Origin: Cryptomeria japonica
Lineage: Eukaryota; Streptophyta; Pinopsida; Cupressales; Cupressaceae
DNA: 64,000 bases
Assembly: GCF_030272615.1 (NCBI RefSeq)
Contig: NC_081414.1
Span: 783,098,119 to 783,162,118 of the forward strand
Direction of reading: 5' to 3'
Of this stretch, positions 48,296 to 58,935 are shown in pieces (positions within the stretch are counted from its first letter, which is position 1; each line of letters begins with the position of its first letter). The position numbers and the translations under genes were made by a program. Under the pieces are notes generated by a model, which was given only the letters and a program-made list of their open reading frames with translations, did no database searches and was not told the origin of the DNA.

Positions 48296-49679
48296 GGTCT
48301 TTCTTCACACACAAAAAAGTCGGGCTATCAGAACTTCGTTGTGTAACCTTCACAAACTATGCAAAAGTATATCGCAAGTACGGAAGTCTTCTTAGAACTA
48401 GTTATATAGAAGTTGAAATGTTACAAGTAAACTTAGACTCTCTTCAATTATGAAGACTATTTTATTTAGATAGTTTTCTTGGCTAAAAAAGAAGCTTGAT
48501 TTTGGCAAGTTGATGAAAAAAATTTGAGTTTTAAAAAAAGAGAAACCTTTTTATTGTGCCATCTAATAGAATCAACTTAGGAATGATGAATTTATGAATA
48601 ATTAAACATGAAAACAACTTCATATGAAAGAGAATTGAATTAACTATTAGAATCCAAAATATGAAGAAACTTAAGTGGTTACATTAAGAGTTATAATCAA
48701 TTCTTTTGTTGCAACCCTGTCAAAAAGGGTTTTATGACAGTTTTCACAAAATCCATTAGAAATTTCTTTATAATCCATGGATGACCTTCAATCCTATCTT
48801 GAATTATAGATAACTCTTCATTGTACAACCTCAAATAGGTTATTAGGGGCCAGATTCAATCCAAATCTTATTAGGAAAAACATCTAAAGTAGCAAATAAT
48901 CATGACTGTCAAAAACAACAGTTAAAAGTATTGAACAAAATATCAATTTTCTCACTAAATCTTCATAAAAAAAAATTCCAATACATACTTATAGAAATAC
49001 ACTTCCTTCCTATTTATCCAACAAACAATTACATGAAATTTTTACTTTCAAATGAATATACAACCCTATAACTGTCACAACCCTGCAGAATTAAGTGACA
49101 GTTAGAGGCTTTATTTGATCTAGCCTTACAAGACTTTCCTCCAACTCTGTCACATACACTTAATCCAAATAAATTATGGATTTTATAGCCTCTCATGGTT
49201 CTATAACTATTCCAACTGCCCCTAAGACTGAAATGTACAATTTGACAACCTTTTATGCATTGTTGCATTACAACGTTTTAGTGACACCTTGACAACTTTT
49301 TCCTTTTGACATGAATGACCACTACACATTACTTAGATACTTTGAACACCTTAGAATGGACTCAAAACAACATATTGAACCTTTATTATCCTTCCATGGG
49401 TACATTTACATTATTTGAACAATTGAGACTTGAATAGGACTATTTGACAACTTTTGACAAAATGGCACAGTTAGCCTTACACATTGATTTCAAGCTTGAC
49501 AAGCTTGTTTGTTTCTCATTACTCGTGATGAGTATGTAGCTTCTTAATTTGAGTACCATTTAGTTCTCCCTTTTATTTAAGAAACAAGAGAGTATGGATT
49601 TCTTTAAGTATGGATGTCTAAAAGTGGAAGAGAAATGGAAGAAATCCATTACAACTCCACAAGTCTGCAAATCAAACCA
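48296..49679. other. Upstream region of tnp2, no gene recognised
   Basis: AT-rich DNA between the tnp2 start and copy B. Words such as CTGTCACAACCCTG (49073) and CAACCCTGTCAAAAA (48713) recur. The minus-strand frame at 49029-49268 matches no family. Confidence 0.4.
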
Positions 49680-50338
49680 TCGGTGTAGCCTACCCTAAAG
49701 AAAGCACCCTAGAAAAGAAAAGGGTCATCGAGAAGTGATTAACTATCATTAAAAGGGGATAGGATTTATCCCGATACTCGATAGACACATTGGGAGGATA
49801 TGCACCGACCGAGTCATTACTAAAGTATCATCAGTGTGACTTTCACTGTCGGAACATGAGAATTTTTGTCTTGTCGATAGCCGATAAGGCTATTGATAAG
49901 ACTTACACTGATAGGGAGAGAAGCCTTAGTCATCGGTACAACTTAAATAGATTGGGGTGTAAAATTGCAAGCTATCCCAACACCTGATGGAAACCATAGA
50001 GCAGGAGATTCATTGGGGAAAAAGTAACTATCAACAGAGACTGTTCAAGGTTATCTCGATACCCGATGGAGGGCTCGGGAAGACACACACCGATAAAAAA
50101 AAAAGACTTAAGGAATGAAATATTATAGATGGCACCAAGGGAGTAATTCATTGGGAAATTATATATCTATGAGCCATTATAGATACAATTCAAAACTGAA
50201 ATCAAAGCAACCTCTATTTAATGCGTGCAATTGAGTAGATTGACAGCTCACATGATGCAAATTAAGAACCAAATGCAGGTTGCGTCTTAGTAAAAAACAC
50301 ACAAGGTGAGAATTATTATGCACATTTCATCATGCATC
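49680..50338. other. Leader of copy B of the unknown repeat unit
   Basis: Shares TTGTCGATAGCCGATAAGGC (49873) and scattered ATCGGT/CCGAT motifs with 14819-16409, but lacks the 217-bp array. Confidence 0.5.
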
Positions 50339-53287
50339 ATGGAGGCTACAAGTTCATCCGAAAGAAAGAGGAGTGTTAAGGGCTCTAAATCCACATCTAA
50401 AAAATCCCAAACAACAAAAGTCCCTCTTGCATGAAAACTAAATCAAGATATCATTGATCAATTGCAGTCCCAAGGCCCAAGATCAAGGAGGTCGAAACAA
50501 CATTTTCCCAGAAAAGACTAGCTTGAGGATAGGTTTAAAGGGGTTGGACATGTGTGGACAAAGGTGAGAGGTTATGAACTCTTCATGTTTTATTATCTAA
50601 GAAAAGACAGAGAAGTGCCAATTTGTAACCCACGGATAACCAACTTAGGTAAACTAGTTGTTCCAAATGTTTTTGTAAATATCAGATTGATGGAAGTCTT
50701 GGCTAAAAATTACAATTCCGTGAAGAGATGTATTTAGTTTCCAAAAGGTGAAGTGTTTATCAAATTTAGTCGTGGCACCATAGATGAAGTTTTTAGCTTA
50801 GACCCTAACCCTAAGGTACCCTTGTCACTTGAAGAACTAGAGGAGGAATTTGTTAAAATGGATACCTCTTATAAAGGGTGGAACTTAGATTTCCACAGGG
50901 TTCAGAAGGGTATTCTAACCGAAGAGGATGGTCCCCCATTCAACATGGACATTTTCAGACACTACTTATAGTATACCTATATATCATGCGGATAGGCTAG
51001 AGGTATAGAGCTCCCTGATGTAACTAATATTGGGTCACTGGTGTTAGCAGCAAATGTACAAATGTATGAGCCAAGACCCTTTGATTATGATACTTATGTT
51101 GTAGAAAAATTAGATTAAGGTTTCTTGAACCTTAGAGATAATAGGGAGTCCACTTTCAAGTTTTACTCATGATTAATGCATTTGATTTTATTTTATGGAA
51201 GATTTAGGGGTATGTGGCCAATGAATTTAAAATTGAACACAATGCACAAAGAAGGTAAAGAACAACTAGTAAAGATGTGGACATCAGTTTAGGATTCATG
51301 ATATGTGAAATCAAACTAATTGAAGTTTGAAGAGCTAATAGTAAATCCATTATACCAAATGTATGGTGTCCCGTGTGAAGGATCTATTTGCACTGAAGTT
51401 AAAAGATTTCTTAGACCTACTATTTTTTATGAAAGAGGTATTGTCAATCACAATTGGGGTGATTGGTTTGTTCACAAGGATTTTACTTGCTTTAGGATTT
51501 ATGGTTTCAAAGGAACCCCATATCTGTTACCAAAACTTGTACCAGACATAATTGCTTATCTGGAGATTGTGAGACTGTTAAGTGTTTTGAATGCCAAAAT
51601 TTGTGGAGGTATGCATAAGAAGACTTTCCTCCCTAGGACTCTTAGTTTTGGGGATTTTACCATTGTATCAACAAATGCTTATGAATCCATTGATAGGAAA
51701 CTGATTGAAGAGTACAATTTGTTCAAATATGCTACTAGGGTCAATTATGACCCTAAGGGATATATTCACAATTGCGAGAAAAGTCAAAATATGGGAGATT
51801 ATATTCATGTTTACTTGGAAATAGAGGACATGTTTAGAAACATGGAGGAGGAAGAGGCCCAGATGGTAATTGATGTATTAAAAAGGAAAATGGAAGAAAA
51901 GAAAAAGAGATTGTAAGAAATGGAAACTGAAGAAGAAGAGAGTGAAGGTGAGTTCGAAGAAGTTGAGGTGGTATCTAGGCATCAAGCACCAGACACTGCA
52001 GAAGAGCCAGACTTGTAAGAGAAATTTTTTGTCAGGTTGAACATCCATAGTGATGCAAGATACGATGAGTATTATGCCTTTGTGTCTGACGATGTTTTTA
52101 TTAAGTCAAAATAATTTAAATCCTTTTTATATAATTTCAAAGTGAAAAAACTGAGAGACTCTATCCCAAATGTAACCTCTGAAAAAGAATCAGAATTGTT
52201 GGGGAAACTAAAGGAAGAAATTAGTTTAGAATTGACCACTATAACCCCTCAAAGGGGAAGACAACTTCTTAGTGAAGCAGGCATCATCATATTTGTAGGA
52301 TGGGACATGAGTGCATCATTTATTTTTAATAGCATGTTACATTCTAAGAATAAGGATTTTAAATTGGATATTCAAGGGGTAAATGTTGTGTATGTTGGCT
52401 CTAGATTTGACCAGAATGAAGAGGCTTTTCTTTTATGGGCTCTTTACCCTCCAAATAAGAGGCCAAAAATCAGTGATGTGGATAAAGCCTTTGGTCACAT
52501 GATGAAATTGAAAGTTGGTGAAGTAGATCCCATTGTTACTGCTGATATGGGTATTGATATTTCAAAATTTAATAAAGCACAATTGGTCAAAGTGATCAAA
52601 GAAAGAGATCTGTACAAGGGAATATATGAAGAATTGCTAAAAAGAGGAGGACAACCTATGCCACAAATCCATAATGGGTCTCAGTGGAAAAAGAAATGTG
52701 AGGAAGTGCAATTGGAAAATAAAAAGTTGAAAAGGCAAATGCAGAGTGTGAGGGATAACACAACCTCTATTTTATTGACTAAGAGATTTGAAAAATTATA
52801 GGGTTTCCTTGAATATTTTTGGGTTGTTTATCAAAAGAATATGGATAATGAAATATCTCAGAACTAGATTTATAATAGACTAGGAACTCTATTGCATGAT
52901 AAGACAATGGCCAATACAGATGCTAAAGTCATTAAAGGAATACAAAAGTTGTTGAAAAGCATGGAGACTTTGACACAGAATTGCAAAAAGAATTTAAAGA
53001 ATGTAAGGAAATAGTACAACATGGTTTTCCAGAAATTGAATTATCAAAATGGATAGTTTAAGGATAAGGATAAATGGATTGTGGAGTGCCAAAGTCTTCT
53101 CAGTGCTTCCCTTAACATTGTTTGGTCTGATGTACTTGACATGACAGACACAATCGAGCAGATGGAAAACTTCATCACTTTGGAGATTGTGGTCAGAGAT
53201 ATTGTCTACGATGCAGATACCTACAAATCAGAGGGATATTTAAAGCACATCCAGAAGTGTGATCAGATGCTTGGAGACCAGCCATAA
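50339..53287 (+). pseudogene. Unknown ORF family, copy B, uninterrupted by insertion
   Basis: All recognisable blocks from MEATSSSERKRSVKG to CDQMLGDQP lie in one frame, about 980 codons, apart from a short disturbed stretch near 52960. It matches copy A block by block at roughly two-thirds of residues by eye. In-frame stops include TAG 50519, TAG 50969, TAG 51290, TGA 51299 and TAA 52016, each at the same codon as a stop in copy A. The longest open runs are 51320-51916 and 52142-52801. Visible features: a basic head, an acidic Glu-rich middle (about 51915-52015) and a Lys/Glu helical segment near 52690-52750. No known family or catalytic motif is recognised. Confidence 0.72.
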
Positions 53288-54065
53288 ATATCAAAAGATA
53301 TTTAAAGATGTGACTTTGTATTTTATAGTTTTAGTTTGTTAGGGCAATTTTTAGGTAGTTAGTTTCTAGTTATTTTTTTGTTAATTTTAGTTTAATGAAA
53401 GGGTATGACCTTTCATTTTTTAAACCGAATCCTCATCTATATGTGGAGGAATTTTTAGGAGAGACAGATATCACAATTTATATGTTTTTTTATCAAGATA
53501 GTCTCTATGCATTTTCTTATGAACTCGTTGTCTGGAAGTACCAAGTTGATGGAGGATATGCACTCAAATCAACTGGTTTAAGTATTTTATTTTCAATATA
53601 ACGATTCAAGTGTTTCTCATTAATGATGGTATCTATCTTTTCAATGGATTGATCAGTTCCTTGGATAAATCTATTTACATAGATTGTTTCAATGTGCAAT
53701 CTTATGTTGTTGTATTTAAGATTAATTTTCAGTTAGAATATCAGTTTGAAGGATTGGTTGGAAAAATTTGAATTGTCTTATTGGTCTTTCAAAGTAAAGT
53801 TAAATTCAGTACGACTAACAGGATGTCACATTTTAATTGCAATTCATATGGAAGCCTTTGAGATGATGGTCTTGTTACATTAACAAGTTATTAAAAATGT
53901 CTCTAAGGTTAAATGTAGGATCTTTCATTTGAAATGATATGAAACCAGTAAGGAATCAAGGCATTGGTCTTTAATTGATTTTATATATTTGAATCAAGTA
54001 TTTCCAAAGAAAGTTTCATTAAGGAATCATATTTCTAATTCATACAATCACTACTTTATAAACAT
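53288..54065. other. 3' flank of copy B
   Basis: Homologous to 35374-36150. The similarity fades after TAAGGAATCATATTTCTAAT (about 54019). Confidence 0.6.
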
Positions 54066-54088
54066 TCATTTACAAGCAAGCAGATGGA

Positions 54089-54372
54089 AAACATTCATTT
54101 ACAAGCAATCAAGCAGATTGATTTTGGTATAGTAAATAGGGTTTACTTATTTTTTAATTTTTATACAATACTTTTAGCCTTTATCTAACATAATCAATAA
54201 TTGGAAGACTTTTCAATAACTAGGGATGGAATACATTCATTTACAAGCAGGCAAGTAGATTGATTCTGGTATAGTAAATAGGGTTTACTTATTTTTTAAT
54301 TTTTATACAATACTTTTATCCTTTATCTAACATAATCAATAATTGGAAGACATTTTTTAATAACTAGGAACT
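54089..54372. repeat. Two tandem copies of a unit of about 142 bp
   Basis: ACATTCATTTACAAGCA...TTGGAAGAC at 54091 onward is repeated from 54233 with few differences; a further short partial copy precedes it at 54063. Confidence 0.85.
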
Positions 54373-54779
54373 CCAGCATTAGGAAAGTAAAGAAAAACAG
54401 CTAAATGAGAACATACCAATAGGATGACAAGCTCAAATTTATGAGACACACACTCTGAAATGAACTTGTCTACAACCAACTTTACATGATTCAAACACAC
54501 AACCTGCAATTCCATGGGAATTTAATGACATGCAAAAATCTAAAGGAATTTCACCATCTCCAATAGTTCGATACCCTCAAAACGAGTTAATTCAATCCTT
54601 CATTTTCACCTACTAGACAACCCAATTTGCAGAGGTAGAGACAAAGGCAAAAGAGGCAAAGGAAACATCAAACCTAATTTGCAGAGGTAGAGGCAGAGGA
54701 AGAGGTAAAAGAAACAAAGGAATTGGCAAAGGTAGAGGAAGTCGAGAGTTAATTCATTCTGTCATGCATGGTTTTCAAA
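54373..54779. other. Mostly unassigned; short Arg/Gly-rich plus-strand frame
   Basis: Around 54630-54750 the plus strand reads AGAGGTAGAGGCAGAGGAAG, translating to RGRGRGRG-like codons next to CAG acceptor-like sites. It is too short to call a gene. Confidence 0.35.
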
Positions 54780-54956
54780 TGAACCCGCACTTTTCCCTTT
54801 TTTTTGATAATGCCTCTGGTCGTTAGAATTTTGACTAACATGGGTATCGTCGGAAAATGTCATTGGCATCATCGTTGGCATTTCAACATTATCGATCAGT
54901 TTTTTGAAAAACAAAATCACATTTGATCACAAAAAGCCTTGTCCGTCGGAAACCTC
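54780..54956. repeat. Right subterminal region with CGTCGGAAA motifs
   Basis: Contains ATCGTCGGAAAATG (54847) and GTCCGTCGGAAACCTCCGTC (54941), resembling motifs in the left subterminal region. Confidence 0.55.
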
Positions 54957-54986
54957 CGTCAAAATTTGAGGCCAAATGCATTAGTG
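54957..54986 (-). repeat. Right terminal inverted repeat of the CACTA element
   Basis: Plus-strand sequence ends TGAGGCCAAATGCATTAGTG. It pairs with 11120-11149 and is followed by CCA at 54987-54989. Confidence 0.85.
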
Positions 54987-54989
54987 CCA

Positions 54990-55530
54990 TAAATAGAGTG
55001 TCAACATTATATATTTACTTTCATTTAGTATCTATTGATAAAGACAACAAAACTCTTTCTTGTAATTACTTCTTTTCATCAATGATCTGTACAATGACAA
55101 TCTACTTATTTCTCCATTAAAATCTATAGAACAAAGAATCAAACTCTATCTATAGAACAAAGAATCAAACTCTATCTTTTAATCCTCAATTACACAACAA
55201 CACATACACATTGTTTTATCTTTTATTTAAATCTCCAAGTCCATTGTTGCAAATAGAAACACTTAGTCCAAACAGTTATGTCACAAGAAATGGCCATTCA
55301 CGGTTTAAAAACTAATCATTCTCATGCCTTTGAAAGATTGTGCTTTGACAAAGTCATGAAAACTATTAATAACATTGTTATTTAAAGTTATTTTGTTTCA
55401 CTGTCTTTTGTGAAGTTCCTATTGTTGTTTATTTCTTGTATGTTATTGATTAGTTCCTGTTACCATACTATCACCATAAAGATAGAAACTAAAACACACT
55501 TTACTAACCTGTAAATATATAGTTTGACAC
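54990..55530. other. Intergenic, nothing recognised
   Basis: AT-rich DNA between the CACTA end and the copia element. A short direct repeat (CTATAGAACAAAGAATCAAA at 55124 and 55152) is the only structure seen. Confidence 0.45.
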
Positions 55531-55535
55531 ATCAT

Positions 55536-56604
55536 TTGCATCATTTTGGTTATGTCGATATGGTTTTGTCATTGATGTCAACACCTTTAACACTTATCAA
55601 CTCTGGCACTTTGGAGGATTGGCAATGTTCACCAGCAAGCAAGTGACTTTATGCACAATCACCTGTATCTGGATCACTGGCAGGATATATTGTTCACCGA
55701 CACTTCGAATGACATGGAAAAAATCTGGTTATGTCGAAGACATCGTTTGGACACTTTGTCTTGGAGATTTGTTCCTTGACATATTTGTATTTGCATATTT
55801 GTTGTTACTGGCAAATAGGTCCAGAATAAGCACCGACAGGCTTATCTATTCCAGATCAGCACAACACGCTTTAGAGATGATTTTGTTGTTATTTTAAATG
55901 CATTAAGCCGACTTGTTGAATCAAATATTGCATCGGTTATTGATTTACTTGTAATTATTTTATTGTAATATCTTTTAGAGCCGACCTACTAAAATTGGTC
56001 TTAGGTTATGGTATATATGTAAGATCTTATTTGTATGATCAATATGCGATTAGAGAAGAGGAATTGTAAGAAGGTATATGCAAGAATAAGCAGAGCTATA
56101 CACGCAGACATCATTTGAAGGTGAAGCAAGGTTTTGTGAAGGCAATCAAAACTACACAGGTATTGAATCCAGCATATGAAGATTCTATTTTAAGTAGTAC
56201 ATCATTATTGGATTTAACCATCCGATTGTAGTCAGTGTCACTCCTATTTGTGTTTGAGTAGTGAGCTCTAGGTGCTTGGCCTTTCTACATGTGCAGACCC
56301 TATTTGTATACACATACTATCTGCAGTAGTATCATCTAATTGTGGGTAAGGTATCCCACCGTGGTTTTTTCCCTTACAGGGTTTCCATGTACAAATATTG
56401 GCATTATGTGTTGTGGATGTTATTGTCTTTTTGTTTCATACATTAATCTTTACCAGTACTGTAATTAACTAATAAATTGTCTACCAGCATAAAGTTTGTT
56501 TTACTGGTATTAAGCATTAAGGTTGGTTAAGTTGTTTTTGGTTTGAATTTATTTGACAACTGATTCACCCCCCCCCACCTCTCAGTTGTCTTTGGGACCT
56601 AACA
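55536..56604 (+). repeat. 5' LTR of the copia element
   Basis: Aligns with 61123-62190. The tail reads CTGATTCACCCCCCCCCACC and ends GGGACCTAACA. The first bases (TTGCATC) have drifted from the expected TG start. Confidence 0.88.
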
Positions 56605-56606
56605 AT

Positions 56607-56618
56607 TTGTATCAGAGC
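56607..56618 (+). other. Primer-binding site of the copia element (tRNA-iMet)
   Basis: TTGTATCAGAGC differs at one base from the usual initiator-Met site TGGTATCAGAGC and sits two bases after the LTR. Confidence 0.85.
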
Positions 56619-56661
56619 TTACTACTCTTTTTGCAAAAGTTTAACAGCTTGAGGAGATCCA

Positions 56662-57640
56662 ATGTCTACTAACTATTTTAGGAAGGATGGTCCTAAACTT
56701 GATGGAACCAACTATGGCATATGGAAGATCAGAATGGAGACACATTTTAATTGCATTGGAAAGGACATCTAGGATGTTACAAAGAATGGCTATACTTCTC
56801 CTACTCCTGGTTAGCCTAATCCACCTACCTTAGGAAAAGATGAAGAAAATGATTGCAAAGCAAGGGAAGCACTTTTGAGCGCATTATCAGATCGACAAAT
56901 CATGGGATTATCAGATAGGTCTACTGCTAAATCTATTTGGGATCATTTGCAAACATTGAATGAAAGAGATTCCATAGTCAAAATTGCAAAAATTCAAAGC
57001 TTTTGGGTCAGGTATGAAAATTTGAAAATTGAAGAAGATGAAAGGATTTCTGCTTTTATGGAAAGAGTAAATGAAATTGTTTTGGGTATTAAATTTTGTG
57101 GAGGAACCTTAAGTGAAGATGAAATTGTTTCAAAAGTTTTAAGAGGATTGCCACCAGCATATAAAATTAAAGTTACTGCTATAAATGAGTTGAGAACAAT
57201 GCATAATAGATCAGTAACTAGGGATACATTGATTGGACAACTTTTAGCTTTTGAAATTGAAGAATCTGATTGGAAAGCCTTTTATGCAAGAGAACTTGAG
57301 GAAGGCAAGAGAGAAAATGAAGAACTTGAAGAACTTGAAGCACTATTTGCAAGGAAAATGCCTAAAGGTCCAATTGGAAGTAAGTATGAAGGTAAAGCAC
57401 CCTTTAAATGTTTTAGCTATATTAAGATTGGTCATATGGCTTCAAGATGCCCTAATAGACATGCTAGACTAAGAGAAGAAGCTAGAAAACATACAATCCT
57501 AAACCTGAATATCAGAGATATAGATTTAAGAAGAATAAAGATAAATCTTGTTATCTTGCTAATGAAGGAGTCACTGATGATTCTGATGAGGATCTGGCAA
57601 ACAATGGATGGGTTTTTGTTGCTATAACAAAAGATCAACC
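56662..57640 (+). pseudogene. Copia gag remnant
   Basis: Starts MSTNYFRKDGPKLDGTNYGI, typical of copia gag. TAG at about 56770 and another near 56812 precede the open part 56875-57627 (TAKSIWDHLQTLNERDSIVK, then ERVNEIVLGIKFCGG). The zinc knuckle reads CFSYIKIGHMASRC near 57408-57450, so the second cysteine is tyrosine. A frame change near 57490 leads into the protease frame. Confidence 0.88.
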
Positions 57641-58935
57641 AACACCTACTGTTCAACTGGTAGAGCAGGCCCTGGCAGCTAAAGTTAAAGTTAAGGATGA
57701 ATGGATCATTGATTCAGGATGTTCACATTATATGACTGGTGATAAAGGTAAATTCTTGAACTTTCAGGAATATAATGGAGGTCTGGTAAGATTTGGAGAT
57801 GACAAAGCTTGTTTGATAAAAGGAAAAGGTACCATATCTCTTGATGGTAAGCATAATACTATCAATCTTTACTATGTAGAAGGTTTAAAGCATAATCTTT
57901 TGAGTGTTGGTCAATTAGTTAAAAAAGGATGTCAGTTACAATTCAAGAATGGAAAATGCAAAATTATGAATACAATTGGTTTGGAAATTGCAAGCGGTAA
58001 TCAAATTAGAGGTAATATCTTTCATTTGAATAACAATGAAAAGACATGCGTGATTGCACATATTGATGAAAGTTGGCTGTGGAATAAGAGACTCTGTCAT
58101 GTACATTTTTATTGCATGGTAAAAATTAGTACTACTAAGGCAGTTAGAGACTTACCTAAGATTGTTAAACCTCACAATCCGGTATGTAAGGAATGTCAAT
58201 TTGGAAAACAAGTTAGAGCATCTCTTAAAAGTATTCCAGAAAAACCCAATAATGCTCTTGACTTAATTCAAACTGATTTATGTGGTCCGGCTAGAACTAA
58301 AATTTTATAAGGTGATAGATATTTCATGCTAATCATTGATAACTATTCTAGAATGTGTTGGGTTACTTTTACAGAGAAAAATCAGAAGCACTTGGGAAAT
58401 TCAAACTATTCAAGGCAATGGTAGAAAATGAAACCGGTAAGAAAATAAAATGTCTCAGATCAGATCAAGGAGGTGAATTCACATCTAAGGAATTTAATGC
58501 ATTATGTGAAGTAAATGGAATCAGAAGATAGTTATCAGCACCCCGGACACCAAAACAAAATGGAGTTGTAGAAAGGAAGAACAAAACTATCTTGGATGTA
58601 GCTAGAAGTAAGTTATCAGAAGAAAATCTACCACCTGTATATTGGAGAGAGGCAGTAAGCACAGTGGTCTATACATTCAACAAAGTTCACATGAAAGGTG
58701 AAATCGGTAAGACCCCTCATGAACTATGGTTTGGTATTACTCCTACTCTTAAATATTTTAGAATATTTGGAAGTAAATGCTATATTAGAAGAGATGAGTA
58801 TATTGGCAAATTTGATCCTAGAAGTGATGAAGGAATATTTCTTGGTTATTCATCTAAGAGTAAGGCATATAGATGTTGTAACAAAAGATCACAAAAAATT
58901 GTTGAGAGTACAAATGTGAAGATTGATGAATAGTT
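57641..58935 (+). pseudogene. Copia protease and integrase remnant
   Basis: Protease: WIIDSGCSHYMTGD with its Asp codon at 57711. Next is LKHNLLSVGQLVKKGCQLQF, then a degenerate zinc-binding region (RLCHVHF, CKECQFGKQ). Integrase: ALDLIQTDLCGPA near 58255, RSDQGGEFTSKEFNALC near 58458 and PKQNGVVERKNKTILD near 58550, so the D, D and E positions are present. A TAA at 58308, a frame change near 58370 and TAG near 58530 break the frame. Confidence 0.87.

Larger units (their letters stand above)
11120..54986 (-). mobile_element. Giant CACTA (En/Spm) DNA transposon with nested insertions and captured host exons
   Basis: The left end starts CACTAGTACATTTGGCCTCA at 11120. The right end, read on the minus strand from 54986, starts CACTAATGCATTTGGCCTCA. 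The first 30 bases match at 26 positions, and all four mismatches are transitions. Both ends are flanked by CCA (11117-11119 and 54987-54989), the 3-bp duplication expected of CACTA elements. The interior carries a tnp2-type transposase on the minus strand, which independently supports the family. Length is 43,867 bp, or about 27.9 kb once the later Tat insertion and its extra duplication are removed. The cargo includes clathrin exons, a SET domain and two copies of an unknown ORF. The transposase frames carry stops, so the copy is probably immobile unless helped in trans. Confidence 0.82.
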
